DNA of 52,641 nucleotides from positions 1-52,641 of the forward strand of contig JBQTHM010000045.1 of NCBI GenBank assembly GCA_052389895.1, in the 5' to 3' direction. The position numbers and the translations under genes are program-made. This document shows positions 1 through 8,433 of the stretch, piece after piece. The first letter of the stretch is position 1. Each line of letters begins with the position of its first letter. Source of the DNA: CAVVXX01 sp052389895 (GTDB lineage: Bacteria; Pseudomonadota; Alphaproteobacteria; Micropepsales; Micropepsaceae). The notes under the pieces are model-generated. The model did not search any database. It had not been told where the DNA came from and worked only from the letters and a program-made list of their open reading frames with translations.

Positions 1-34
1 AACCTCCATCGGCGGCCGCGGTCCCGCCCACTTC
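1..34 (+). ncRNA. ssrS: Possible 3' end of 6S RNA (cut by window edge)
   Basis: Only the last bases before the cyclo-ligase gene are visible. They contain CGGCGGC followed by a GC-rich stretch (CGCGGTCCCGCC), which would fit the 3' side of the closing stem of 6S RNA. In many proteobacteria 6S RNA lies directly upstream of the 5-formyltetrahydrofolate cyclo-ligase gene, which is the gene that follows here. The 5' part and the central bubble are outside the window, so this rests mainly on context. Confidence 0.3.
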
Positions 35-38
35 TTTC

Positions 39-611
39 TTGACCGATGTAAACGGGAAAGTTGTTTGGCGGCGCGCGGGGCGGGCGCGGCGCGCGGCGCT
101 GAAAGCGGCCGCGCCTGATTCTGCGCAACGCGTTGCGGAAAATTTTCTCGCGAACATTCCGTTGCAAAAGGATTGGACAGTAGCGGGTTACATCGCCGCG
201 CATGACGAACTCGATCCGGCGGAACTCATTCGGGACTTGCGCAACCGCAGCCACGCCATCGCGCTTCCGCGTGTGGCGGGAAAAGGCGAGCCGCTGGACT
301 TTCGCCTTTGGGAGAAGGACGCCGAACCCGTGCGGGGCGCATACGGACTTTTCGAAGCTGCGCCCGAATGGCGCGCAACCCGCCCCGGCCTTGTCCTTGT
401 TCCCCTGCTTGCCTTCGACGCCGGGGGTCACCGCCTCGGTTACGGCGGCGGTTATTACGACCGCACACTCGCGCGCATGCGTGCCGGTGCAAAAATAGTT
501 GCCGTTGGCGTCGCCTTTGCTGGGCAGGAAGTCGCCGCGCTGCCCAACCACGGCCACGACCAAAGACTGGATTGGATCGTAACCGAGAAGGGTGTAAGGG
601 CATTTTCCTGA
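39..611 (+). CDS. ygfA: 5-formyltetrahydrofolate cyclo-ligase
   Basis: This cytosolic enzyme converts 5-formyl-THF to 5,10-methenyl-THF using ATP and returns folate to the one-carbon pool. The 190-residue product has the usual family length. It has the basic N-terminal helix (residues about 10-25) and the signature RLGYGGGYYDRTLAR near residues 132-146, which holds the Mg-ATP site. The reading frame opens with TTG at 39; no ATG in the frame would keep the basic helix, so TTG is taken as the start. The stop codon abuts the ATG of the next gene at 612, so the two are probably translationally coupled. Confidence 0.9.
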   Translation: MTDVNGKVVWRRAGRARRAALKAAAPDSAQRVAENFLANIPLQKDWTVAGYIAAHDELDPAELIRDLRNRSHAIALPRVAGKGEPLDFRLWEKDAEPVRGAYGLFEAAPEWRATRPGLVLVPLLAFDAGGHRLGYGGGYYDRTLARMRAGAKIVAVGVAFAGQEVAALPNHGHDQRLDWIVTEKGVRAFS

Positions 612-1427
612 ATGCGTATACTATTTGTCGGCGACATTGTGGGGCGCGCGGGCCGCGATGTGGTGGCGGCGGAGGTGCCGCGCCTGCGCGAAAATCTCAA
701 GCTCGATTTCGTCATCGCCAACGCGGAAAACGCGGCCGGCGGATTCGGTCTCACGCGCGCGCTGGCGAGCGATCTATTTGCCTGCGGTGTCGATTGCCTG
801 ACCAGCGGCAACCACTGGCTGGACCAGAAGGAGATTCTTTCGTTCATCGGCGACGACGACCGCATCCTGCGCCCGCGCAACTATCCGCCGGGCACGCCGG
901 GGCGCGGCGCCTGCGTGTATCAGGCGAAGGACGGCGGGCGCATTCTGGTGGTGAACGCGATGGGGCGCCTCTTCATGGATCCGCTGGACGATCCCTTCGC
1001 CGCCGTTGAGGCGGAGCTTTCGGCGTGCCCCTTGCGCGAAGGAGCCGATGCCATCGTAGTGGACATGCATGCCGAAGCCACTTCGGAGAAAATGGCGATG
1101 GGCCATTTCTGCGATGGCCGTGCCAGTCTTGTGGTGGGAACCCACAGCCACGTGCCTACGGCGGACGCGCAGATCCTGCCGAACGGTACGGCGTACCAGA
1201 CCGACGCGGGCTCGTGTTCCGACTTCAACTCCGTGATCGGCATGGATAAGGAAGAGCCCTTGCAGCGATTCACGCGGAAAATGTCCTCCGGGCGCATGAC
1301 GCCCGCGCTCGGCCCCGCCACGCTCTGCGGCGTATATGTGGAGACGGACGCCAAAACCGGGCTGGCACGGCGCGTCGAACCCGTGCGCGTGGGGGGAAGG
1401 CTGCAACCCGCAATCCCGGAAATATGA
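612..1427 (+). CDS. YmdB/TIGR00282-family metallophosphoesterase
   Basis: Predicted dinuclear metal phosphodiesterase of 271 residues, close to the family length. Metal-binding motifs occur in order: FVGDIVGRAG near residue 5, NAENAAGG near 37, SGNHWLD near 65, DMHAEATSEK near 149 and GTHSHVPTAD near 172. The B. subtilis relative YmdB hydrolyses cyclic nucleotides; whether this protein does so is inference. ATG follows the cyclo-ligase stop without a gap. The gene order cyclo-ligase, phosphodiesterase, YebC is common in alphaproteobacteria. Confidence 0.88.
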   Translation: MRILFVGDIVGRAGRDVVAAEVPRLRENLKLDFVIANAENAAGGFGLTRALASDLFACGVDCLTSGNHWLDQKEILSFIGDDDRILRPRNYPPGTPGRGACVYQAKDGGRILVVNAMGRLFMDPLDDPFAAVEAELSACPLREGADAIVVDMHAEATSEKMAMGHFCDGRASLVVGTHSHVPTADAQILPNGTAYQTDAGSCSDFNSVIGMDKEEPLQRFTRKMSSGRMTPALGPATLCGVYVETDAKTGLARRVEPVRVGGRLQPAIPEI

Positions 1428-1486
1428 GCCCTTGAATCGCGTTCGCCTGCGCGGCTAATTCACAAGCGGCAGGACAGGGTCGCACC

Positions 1487-2236
1487 ATGGCAGGCCATTC
1501 GCAATTCAAGAACATCATGTTCCGGAAGAACCGGCAGGACGCGCAGAAGTCCAAGCTGTTCTCCAAGCTTGCGCGCGAAATCACGGTCGCAGCCAAGCTG
1601 GGCATGCCCGATCCCACGCACAATCCGCGCCTGCGTGCGGCCATCGCCGCGGCCAAGGCGCAAAGCATGTCGAAGGACGCCATCGAGCGCGCTATCCGCA
1701 AGAGCCAGGGCGGCGAGGCGGAGAACTACGACGAGGTGCGCTACGAGGGCTACGGTCCTGGCGGTGTGGCCATCATCGTCGAGGCGCTTAGCGACAACCG
1801 CAACCGCACGGCCGCCGACATGCGGGCGGCCTTTTCCAAATATGGGGGAGCGCTGGGGGAGGCAGGTTCGGTGTCCTTCATGTTCCAGCGCATGGGTTCG
1901 GTCGTTTATCCCGCGAAGGCGGGGAGCGCGGACGCGATGCTCGAAGCGGCCATCGAAGCGGGCGCAGACGAGGTGGTTTCGACGAAAGAGTCCCACGAAT
2001 TCCTCTGCAGGCAGGACGATTTCGCCGGCGTGCGCGACGCGCTGGAAGCCAAACTGGGCGCGCCGGAATCGGCAGGCATCGTGTGGCGGCCGCTGAACAG
2101 CGTTGCGGTGAGCGAGGAAAAAGGAGCGCAGCTGTTCAAGCTGCTGGACGTCCTCGACGACCACGACGACGTGCAAAACGTTTACGCAAACTACGAAATG
2201 AGCGACGCTCTCATGGAAAAACTCTCGGCGGCCTAG
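1487..2236 (+). CDS. yebC: YebC/PmpR family regulatory/translation factor
   Basis: The 249-residue product opens with the family hallmark MAGHSQFKNIMFRKNRQDA, followed by the basic helix KLFSKLAREI and the KDAIERAIRK segment. Family members were annotated as DNA-binding regulators; some members are now linked to translation of proline-rich stretches. Which role applies here cannot be read from sequence. It sits just upstream of ruvCAB, a conserved neighbourhood. The 59-bp gap before it holds no obvious element. Confidence 0.93.
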   Translation: MAGHSQFKNIMFRKNRQDAQKSKLFSKLAREITVAAKLGMPDPTHNPRLRAAIAAAKAQSMSKDAIERAIRKSQGGEAENYDEVRYEGYGPGGVAIIVEALSDNRNRTAADMRAAFSKYGGALGEAGSVSFMFQRMGSVVYPAKAGSADAMLEAAIEAGADEVVSTKESHEFLCRQDDFAGVRDALEAKLGAPESAGIVWRPLNSVAVSEEKGAQLFKLLDVLDDHDDVQNVYANYEMSDALMEKLSAA

Positions 2237-2240
2237 GACC

Positions 2241-2648
2241 ATGAAATTCCATTGCGGAAGACTTCTCGATCATTTTCACGTGACGGTAGCGGACCTTGCC
2301 GCCTCGCGGCGGTTTTATTCTGCCGTGCTCGGCGCACTCGGCATTCCGATGCACGACCACGGCGCGCGCGCCTTCTCGGCGGACGAACTTTGGGTCACCG
2401 ACGAAGGCCCGCGCACCGGGCGCATGCACTTCGCCTTCCAGGCCAAGGACAGGGAGGCGGTGGACCGCTTTCATGCCGCAGGCGTTGCCGCAGGCGGACG
2501 CAACAATGGCGCGCCGGGCGAGCGCAACTATCACCCGGGCTACTATGCGGCTTTCCTGCTGGATCCGGACGGCAACAATATCGAAGCCGTCTCGCATGGG
2601 CCCACGCGCCGCTCGGCGGAATCTGTGGTGATCGAGCTCCAGATTTGA
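2241..2648 (+). CDS. VOC (glyoxalase/bleomycin-resistance) family protein
   Basis: A single vicinal-oxygen-chelate domain of 135 residues. The N-terminal module begins LDHFHVTVADLAASRRFYSA and the C-terminal module has GYYAAFLLDPDGNNIEAV. The His at about residue 13 and the Glu in NIEAV match usual metal ligands. The substrate cannot be told; members act on glutathione adducts, isonitriles or antibiotics. It starts 4 bp after yebC, so it is probably co-transcribed, though the link to DNA repair genes downstream is probably only positional. Confidence 0.85.
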   Translation: MKFHCGRLLDHFHVTVADLAASRRFYSAVLGALGIPMHDHGARAFSADELWVTDEGPRTGRMHFAFQAKDREAVDRFHAAGVAAGGRNNGAPGERNYHPGYYAAFLLDPDGNNIEAVSHGPTRRSAESVVIELQI

Positions 2649-2717
2649 GCGGCCTGTTGCGGTCCCCGCCGTTTGGGGCAAGCTGAATCCAGCGTACCTG
2701 ATTCGTTTTGGGCGGGC

Positions 2718-3230
2718 ATGGCGTCTTACCGCATCTTGGGTTGCGATCCGGGCCTGGGCTGCACCGGCTGGGGCATCATCGACTCCGCCGGCCTCAAGCT
2801 CGCGCACGTGGCAAACGGCGCCATCGAAACGGCGGCGCGGGATTCGCTCGGGCTGCGCCTCGCCGCGCTGCATTCCGCGCTTTCCCGGGTCATCAGGCTG
2901 CACAGGCCGGTTGCCGTCGCCGTCGAGCAGGCCTTCGTGCACAAGGACCCGGCGGCCGCGCTCAAGCTTGGCCATGCGCGCGCAGTGGCGCTGCTGGCCG
3001 CAGCGCAGGCGGGACTTGAGGTCGCCGAGTACACGCCCAATCATGTGAAGAAATCGGTGGTGGGCGTGGGCCACGCGAGCAAGGAACAGATCCAGGCGAT
3101 GGTGCGGTACCTGCTTCCCTCTGTGCGAATCGCCGCCGCCGACAGCGCGGATGCGCTTGCCGTCGCCATTGCGCACGCGCATCTTTCGCGCACCAATGCG
3201 CGCATATCGGCCGCGATGGTGGCGACATGA
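2718..3230 (+). CDS. ruvC: Holliday junction resolvase RuvC
   Basis: The endonuclease resolves Holliday junctions together with RuvAB. The 170-residue product matches the usual length (E. coli 173). The acidic catalytic residues are visible: Asp in GCDPGLGCTGWG near residue 10, Glu in VAVEQAF near 70 and the Asp pair in AADSADALAVA near 140. The ATG at 2718 was preferred to an upstream in-frame start at 2673 because the extra 15 residues are not part of the family fold. The stop overlaps the ruvA start (ATGA at 3227). Confidence 0.95.
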   Translation: MASYRILGCDPGLGCTGWGIIDSAGLKLAHVANGAIETAARDSLGLRLAALHSALSRVIRLHRPVAVAVEQAFVHKDPAAALKLGHARAVALLAAAQAGLEVAEYTPNHVKKSVVGVGHASKEQIQAMVRYLLPSVRIAAADSADALAVAIAHAHLSRTNARISAAMVAT

Positions 3231-3835
3231 TCGGCAAGCTAGCCGGCCGCGTCGATAGCATTAGCGCCGACCATGTCATCCTCGACGTGGCGGGCGTGGG
3301 CTATCTGGTGCATTGCCCGACCTCCACGCTTTCCAGACTGGCGGCAGGCGCGAACGCGTCGCTTTCGATCGAAACCAAGGTCGGCAACGATGCAATCAGG
3401 CTTTATGGGTTCTCCTCCGTCGAAGAGCGCGACTGGTTCCGCCTGCTGCAGACGGTGCAGGGCGTGGGCGCGCGCGTGGCGCTTTCGGTGTTGAGCGCGC
3501 TTTCCGTGCGCGAACTGGAGCGCGCGGCCGTTCTGGGCGACAAGGCGGCCGTGGGGCGCGCCCCGGGCGTCGGCGCCAAGCTCGCCCAGCGCATCGTAAG
3601 CGAACTCAAGGATAAGGCACCGTCCATTCTTCTCAAGTCCCAGGGCGGGAGCGTGGGCGCCAATGTGCACGTGCTGACGTCGCGCACGCCGGAGAGCGAT
3701 GCGATCGCGGCACTGGTGAAACTCGGCTACACGCAGAGTACGGCCGCCGAGGCGGTCGTTCGCGCGGGGCAAAACCTCGGCGATGCGCCGCTCGATTCTC
3801 TCATTAAAGAATCCTTGCGCCACCTCGCGCGATAG
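3227..3835 (+). CDS. ruvA: Holliday junction DNA helicase subunit RuvA
   Basis: RuvA binds four-way junctions and loads the RuvB motor. The 202-residue product has the N-terminal OB fold (MIGKLAGRVDSI), two helix-hairpin-helix motifs (VQGVGARVALSVL near 80 and APGVGAKLAQRIV near 112), and the C-terminal RuvB-binding domain (ESDAIAALVKLGYT near 148). It overlaps ruvC by 4 bp, and ruvB starts 8 bp after its stop, so all three form one transcription unit. Confidence 0.95.
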   Translation: MIGKLAGRVDSISADHVILDVAGVGYLVHCPTSTLSRLAAGANASLSIETKVGNDAIRLYGFSSVEERDWFRLLQTVQGVGARVALSVLSALSVRELERAAVLGDKAAVGRAPGVGAKLAQRIVSELKDKAPSILLKSQGGSVGANVHVLTSRTPESDAIAALVKLGYTQSTAAEAVVRAGQNLGDAPLDSLIKESLRHLAR

Positions 3836-3843
3836 GACGGTCG

Positions 3844-4893
3844 ATGGCGGCACCAAAACCCAAACACGACCCCAACCGGCTGGTGGCGCCGGAGCGCAGG
3901 CCTGGCGACGAGCTGGAAACGAGCCTGCGCCCCAAGCGGCTGGCCGAATTCGTCGGCCAGACGCAGGTCTGCGGGAATCTCCAGGTCTTCATCAATGCCG
4001 CGCGCGAGCGCGGCGAGCCGCTCGATCATGTTCTGCTGTCGGGGCCGCCGGGATTGGGGAAAACAACGCTTGCGCAGATCGTGGCGCGCGAGCTCGGGGT
4101 CGCCTTTCGCGCGACTTCGGGGCCGGTGCTGGCGCGGGCGGGCGACCTTGCGGCCATTCTCACGAACCTGGAGCCGCGCGATGTGCTGTTCATTGACGAA
4201 ATCCACCGCCTCAACCCCGTGGTGGAGGAAATTCTTTATCCCGCGCTGGAGGATTTCGAACTCGACCTCATCATCGGCGAAGGGCCGTCGGCGCGTTCGG
4301 TGAAAATCCAGCTTGCGCCGTTCACGCTGATCGGCGCCACGACGCGCTCCGGCCTTCTCACCACGCCTTTGCGCGAGCGTTTCGGTATTCCGCTGCGGCT
4401 CAATTTCTACGAGGCGGACGAACTGGTGCAGATCGTCGTGCGCGGAGCGAAAGTGTTTGGCCTGGCGCTTACCCCGGAAGGCGCGAAAGAAATCGCCCAA
4501 CGCTCGCGCGGAACGCCGCGCATCGCGGGACGCCTGCTCAAACGGGTGCGCGATTTTGCCTCCGGGGCCGAAGTGACGGCAAAAGTCGCGGACGAGGCAC
4601 TGGGGCGCCTCGAGGTGGACAAGCGCGGGCTCGACGCCTTCGACCGCCGCTATCTGAAACTTATCGCCGAAGGCTTCGGGGGCGGCCCGGTGGGCGTGGA
4701 GACGCTTGCCGCGGCGCTGGGCGAGCCACGCGATGCCATCGAGGAAATCGTCGAGCCGTTTCTGATCCAGCAAAGCTTCATACAGCGCACGCCGCGCGGA
4801 CGCATGCTGACGGCGCAGGCTTACCTTCATGTTGGCCTGCCCGCGCCGCCGCGCACGCCCGATCAACCGCCGCTGTTCGATGACGAAAGCTGA
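3844..4893 (+). CDS. ruvB: Holliday junction branch migration ATPase RuvB
   Basis: The AAA+ ring motor drives branch migration. The 349-residue product shows Walker A GPPGLGKTT (Lys73), Walker B with DEIHR, sensor and arginine-finger region TRSGLLTTPLRERFGI, and the C-terminal winged helix (RTPRGRMLTAQAYLH). Length and motif order are normal. The 3' end overlaps ybgC by 14 bp. Confidence 0.96.
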   Translation: MAAPKPKHDPNRLVAPERRPGDELETSLRPKRLAEFVGQTQVCGNLQVFINAARERGEPLDHVLLSGPPGLGKTTLAQIVARELGVAFRATSGPVLARAGDLAAILTNLEPRDVLFIDEIHRLNPVVEEILYPALEDFELDLIIGEGPSARSVKIQLAPFTLIGATTRSGLLTTPLRERFGIPLRLNFYEADELVQIVVRGAKVFGLALTPEGAKEIAQRSRGTPRIAGRLLKRVRDFASGAEVTAKVADEALGRLEVDKRGLDAFDRRYLKLIAEGFGGGPVGVETLAAALGEPRDAIEEIVEPFLIQQSFIQRTPRGRMLTAQAYLHVGLPAPPRTPDQPPLFDDES

Positions 4894-5329
4894 GCGTGTG
4901 GCGTCCGGCCGGTTCGACGGCCGCATGCACGTTCTTCCCATCCGCGTTTATTACGAGGACACAGATTTTTCCGGCGTCGTCTATCACGCCAAATACTTGC
5001 ATTTCCTCGAGCGCGGGCGCTCCGAATTCCTGCGCGCAGCCGGCGTACGCCATCAGGGCATGCTGAAAACGGAAGAGCCGCTGGTATGGGTGGTCCGCCG
5101 CATGGAAATCGAATACCTGAAACCCGCCCGCGTGGACGAAGACTTGCAGGTGCGCACTGCGCCATATGATCTCAGCGGCGCTAGGCTTTCCGTGCATCAG
5201 GGCGTGTGGCGCGGCGCCGAGCAATTGGTAAAAGCCGAGGTCGAAGCCTGCGTCATCACGCTGGACGGCAAGCCGCGCCGCATTCCCGATGCCGTGCGGC
5301 GCAAGCTGGAAAAATTCGTCAAGGCCTGA
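4880..5329 (+). CDS. ybgC: YbgC-type acyl-CoA thioesterase (hotdog fold)
   Basis: Hydrolyses short or medium acyl-CoA or acyl-ACP thioesters; in many bacteria it is encoded at the head of the tol-pal cluster, as here. The 149-residue product contains the family active-site segment RVYYEDTDFSGVVYHAKYLH, with the catalytic Asp in EDTDFSG, followed by FLERGRSEFLR. ATG 4880 overlaps the ruvB end; an internal ATG at 4925 is also possible because conservation begins just after it. A PAP2 gene separates it from tolQ. Confidence 0.88.
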   Translation: MTKAERVASGRFDGRMHVLPIRVYYEDTDFSGVVYHAKYLHFLERGRSEFLRAAGVRHQGMLKTEEPLVWVVRRMEIEYLKPARVDEDLQVRTAPYDLSGARLSVHQGVWRGAEQLVKAEVEACVITLDGKPRRIPDAVRRKLEKFVKA

Positions 5330-5385
5330 CGAGTGTCTGGCGTCTTTCTCCTATAGTGCCGTTCGCCTGAAAGGGAGGTTGGGTC

Positions 5386-6129
5386 ATGCGCAGACCGTCC
5401 GCGCTTCCGTTTTTCGTATTTGCCGCCTTTCTTGCACTGCCGGCTCTCGCAAAGGATTCGGCTCCGGCGCCGACCGGCTATCTCGCGCCCGGCCACGTGA
5501 ATCTTCTTTCTCTAACGCCCCCGCCACCCTCGCCAGGAACGCGACAGGCAATGGAAGACATGCGGTATGCCCTGTCGGCAACTCGCGCGCGCACGCGCGC
5601 GGCCGAAATGCGCGCCGATGCCGATGCCGAACCATCCGTTTTCCGTTTCGCGGATGTGCTGGGGCCCAACTTCACCAGGCAGAAACTGCCCCTGCTCGCG
5701 GCTCTCATGGACCGTGTGCGCCGCGCGGCCTCGCCGCCTCTTAGGCAAATGAAGGATCACTGGAAGCGCCCGCGCCCATTCGTCGTGAACGATGACGTTG
5801 AGCCGACTGCGCGCGCGCGAAAGGAAGCACTCAATACTGACGGGCGCACGTACAGCTATTCCTATCCCAGCGGGAACGGCGCCTTCGGTGCAATCTGCGC
5901 CATTATTCTCTCCGACATGATTCCGGAAAAACGCGCCGAACTTTTTGCGCGCGGATGGGAATTCGGCGCCAATCGCATCGTGGCCGGCGTTCACTTCCTC
6001 AGCGATATCGAAGCTGGGCGCATCGCCGCGGCCATTCTGGTTTACGCGATGATGCAGAACCCCGAATTTCGGAGGGACTTCGCGGAAGCCAAGGCGGAAT
6101 TGCGCAGTCAACTCGCCCTTTCGCCTTGA
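5386..6129 (+). CDS. Secreted class A-type PAP2 acid phosphatase with altered motif 2
   Basis: Predicted periplasmic phosphatase of 247 residues with a signal peptide (cleavage near LPALA-KDS, residues 1-22). The three-part PAP2 signature is present: K123 with RP at 130-131, PSGN at 161-164, and R197-x5-H203-x3-D207. In active members motif 2 reads PSGH, and that His donates the proton to the leaving group. Here it is Asn164, encoded AAC, one base from His CAC. The phosphate-binding residues and the nucleophilic His203 remain. The protein may be weakly active, altered in specificity or purely binding. It lies between ybgC and tolQ. Confidence 0.82.
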   Translation: MRRPSALPFFVFAAFLALPALAKDSAPAPTGYLAPGHVNLLSLTPPPPSPGTRQAMEDMRYALSATRARTRAAEMRADADAEPSVFRFADVLGPNFTRQKLPLLAALMDRVRRAASPPLRQMKDHWKRPRPFVVNDDVEPTARARKEALNTDGRTYSYSYPSGNGAFGAICAIILSDMIPEKRAELFARGWEFGANRIVAGVHFLSDIEAGRIAAAILVYAMMQNPEFRRDFAEAKAELRSQLALSP

Positions 6130-6263
6130 CGCGGCGCGCGCTCTCTTTAGGCTCCGCCGCCAATCACACCAGAGGTCAAAATTCAGCCATGTTTGAGGGG
6201 CTTGGTGCGGAAATCCGCCCGACGATGCCCACGTTGCGTAGCGGAGTCGCCCGGGGATTTGTC

Positions 6264-7181
6264 ATGAAGCTTATGCGTTTCGCCGCCGTCGCGTTAACGG
6301 CGTTTGTTCTCGTCGTTCCCGCTGCGATCGACGCGTCTCCGGCATACGGGCAGATTCAGCGCGAGCAGCCGACCCGCGGTAGACCGCCTACGGCGGCGCC
6401 GTCGCCGCCCGGCGCGGAATCCCAGCCGCTCGATGCACCGCGTGCGGCGCCAACCGGCGCAGTTGAGACGGAGCTCGTCGGGCCGCAATCCGAGGCCGGC
6501 GAGGTGTTCTCACCTATTGCTACGTTTATGAATGCCGACATCATCGTAAAGGGCGTCCTTATTCTGTTGCTGGCGGCATCCTTCTGGTCGTGGGTCATCA
6601 TTATCGACAAGTGGTTCGCCTATGGCACGCTGAACCGGAAGGCCGACAAATTCGAAAGCACGTTCTGGTCGGGGCGCGCACTCGACGATCTCTATTCCCA
6701 TTATTCCGGCCGCGCCGACCACCCGATGGCAACCATGTTCGTGGCCGGCTTGCGCGAATGGAAGCGCGCGTTCGAGCACGGCAATGTGCGCGAAACTGCC
6801 TTTGCCGGCATCAAGGACCGCGTCGCCAAGGCCATGCATGTTTCCCTTCAGCGGGAGTTGGACAAGGCGGAGCGCGGCCTGGGGTTTCTCGCCACCGTCG
6901 GCTCGACGGCGCCCTTCGTCGGATTGTTCGGCACCGTCTGGGGAATCATGAATTCCTTCCGCGCCATTGCCGCGCAGCACGACACCACGCTCGCCGTGGT
7001 GGCGCCGGGCATCGCGGAAGCGCTCTTTGCCACGGCACTTGGTCTTCTCGCAGCCGTACCGGCCGTTGTCGCCTACAACAAGTTCGTCAACGAAATGGGC
7101 CGCTACACCAGCAGGCTCGAAGGATTCGCCGACGAGTTTTCCGCTTTTCTCTCGCGACAGCTGGATGAAAGGGCGCATTGA
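6264..7181 (+). CDS. tolQ: TolQ with N-terminal signal-peptide and proline-rich extension
   Basis: Inner-membrane proton-channel subunit of the Tol-Pal motor. The core begins near residue 82 (FSPIATFMNAD), with a first membrane helix (VLILLLAASFWSWVIII) and the later pair GFLATVGSTAPFVGLFGTVWG and LFATALGLLAAVPAVVAY, all typical of TolQ/ExbB. The extra about 80 residues start with a signal-peptide-like segment (AAVALTAFVLVVPAAIDA) and then a Pro/Ala-rich linker, as in some ExbB proteins. Start choice: ATG 6264 gives the clean signal peptide (305 aa); ATG 6189 adds 25 residues; ATG 6528 would give a bare 217-aa TolQ. The stop overlaps the tolR start (TGATG). Confidence 0.9.
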   Translation: MKLMRFAAVALTAFVLVVPAAIDASPAYGQIQREQPTRGRPPTAAPSPPGAESQPLDAPRAAPTGAVETELVGPQSEAGEVFSPIATFMNADIIVKGVLILLLAASFWSWVIIIDKWFAYGTLNRKADKFESTFWSGRALDDLYSHYSGRADHPMATMFVAGLREWKRAFEHGNVRETAFAGIKDRVAKAMHVSLQRELDKAERGLGFLATVGSTAPFVGLFGTVWGIMNSFRAIAAQHDTTLAVVAPGIAEALFATALGLLAAVPAVVAYNKFVNEMGRYTSRLEGFADEFSAFLSRQLDERAH

Positions 7182-7627
7182 TGGCGGTGCGGCCACTTCG
7201 CGGCATCTATGGGCGCACGCGGCGCGGTCGCGTGCGGCCGCTTTCGGAAATCAACGTGACGCCTTTCGTGGACGTGATGCTGGTGCTGCTCATAGTCTTC
7301 ATGGTGACGGCGCCGTTGCTGACGGTGGGCGTTCCCGTGGACCTGCCGAAGACGCGCGCGCGCGCGCTGAACCAGGACACGGAACCGCTTGCGGTCACGA
7401 TTCTGAAAGACCAGCAGGTGTATTTGCAGAACACGCCGGTCAGCGACGAGGAGCTCGCGCCCAAGCTGACGGCTATCGCCGAGAACGGATACGAACAGCG
7501 CATCTTTGTGCGCGCCGATGCGTCTGTCGAATACGGGCGCGTCATGCAGGTGATGGGGATCATCAACGCGGCGGGGTTCAGACGTATCGGTCTGGTGACC
7601 GAAACGGAAAAAACGAAACAGCAGTGA
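7181..7627 (+). CDS. tolR: TolR, Tol-Pal motor subunit
   Basis: A 148-residue bitopic inner-membrane protein of the ExbD/TolR family. The membrane helix EINVTPFVDVMLVLLIVFM (residues about 22-40) contains the Asp that carries protons with TolQ. A periplasmic domain follows, with DLPKTRA and the C-terminal VMQVMGIINAAGFRRIGLVTE. ATG 7181 overlaps the tolQ stop. Confidence 0.94.
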   Translation: MAVRPLRGIYGRTRRGRVRPLSEINVTPFVDVMLVLLIVFMVTAPLLTVGVPVDLPKTRARALNQDTEPLAVTILKDQQVYLQNTPVSDEELAPKLTAIAENGYEQRIFVRADASVEYGRVMQVMGIINAAGFRRIGLVTETEKTKQQ

Positions 7628-7634
7628 TGGTGTC

Positions 7635-8429
7635 ATGCGTCGCGGCGTGATCGGTTCGGCCACGCTTCATGTTGCAGTGATCGGGGCGACCATGATCGTC
7701 TGGCCGACCGTGCTGAACGAGCCCGCCGAAACGCCGTCCGTCGTGCCGGTCGAACTGATAACCGTTGGCGAGGAGACAAACATCGCGCCCACGGTGCGCG
7801 AGCAGCAGCCTGCGCCCGAGGACGAGCCGGAACTCATCGCCCCGGAAGAAATTCAGCAGGCGGCCATCCCGCCCGAAGAATTGGCGGAGCTGGAACCGCC
7901 GCAATTCACGCCCGAGGCGCCGGAACCCGCGCCCGCGAAAACGCCGCCCGCCCCGCAGCCGCGCATGAAACCCAAGCCCGAGAAACAGAAGTTCGACGTG
8001 GATTCCATTTTGGCGCTGCTCGACAAGCGCGCGCCTAAGACCGCGCCTCCGGCCAATGCGCGGCTTGCAGAGCGCACGCAGCGCGGCATCGGCGAGCGCA
8101 ATGCGATGACAATGGATCTTCAGGACGCACTCAGAAACCAGATCGCGCCCTGTTGGAGCCCGCCTTTGGGCGCGCCCAGCGGCGACGAGATGGTGGTCGA
8201 CTTCCTTCTCGTGCTGAACCCCGATGGTTCTGTCGCACGGCCGCCACAATTGGATGCAAGTTCTGCCGCTGCGGCTGCGAGCAACCCCTATACGCGGGCG
8301 GCCGCCGAGGCGGCGCGGCGTGCCATCTACAAATGTGCGCCATACAGACTGCCCGCCGACCGTTATGAGCATTGGCGCGAGATCAATCCCTTCCATTTCG
8401 ATCCGCGTCAGATGATGGGACAGGAGTAG
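7635..8429 (+). CDS. tolA: TolA-like protein (TonB/TolA C-terminal domain)
   Basis: 264 residues: one N-terminal membrane helix (about residues 5-25), then a long Pro/Glu-rich periplasmic linker (about 60-130), then a C-terminal domain with a Cys pair (QIAPCWSPP and IYKCAPYRLP) likely to form a disulfide. This is the standard build of alphaproteobacterial TolA, which links the TolQR motor to TolB and Pal. It starts 7 bp after tolR and ends 4 bp before tolB. Sequence conservation in the family is low, so the assignment leans on architecture and position. Confidence 0.88.
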   Translation: MRRGVIGSATLHVAVIGATMIVWPTVLNEPAETPSVVPVELITVGEETNIAPTVREQQPAPEDEPELIAPEEIQQAAIPPEELAELEPPQFTPEAPEPAPAKTPPAPQPRMKPKPEKQKFDVDSILALLDKRAPKTAPPANARLAERTQRGIGERNAMTMDLQDALRNQIAPCWSPPLGAPSGDEMVVDFLLVLNPDGSVARPPQLDASSAAAAASNPYTRAAAEAARRAIYKCAPYRLPADRYEHWREINPFHFDPRQMMGQE

Positions 8430-8433
8430 GACA

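Noticed and set aside
3727..4941. 404-residue open frame on the minus strand
   Set aside because: Antisense to ruvB, which has all its motifs; composition is that of a shadow frame.
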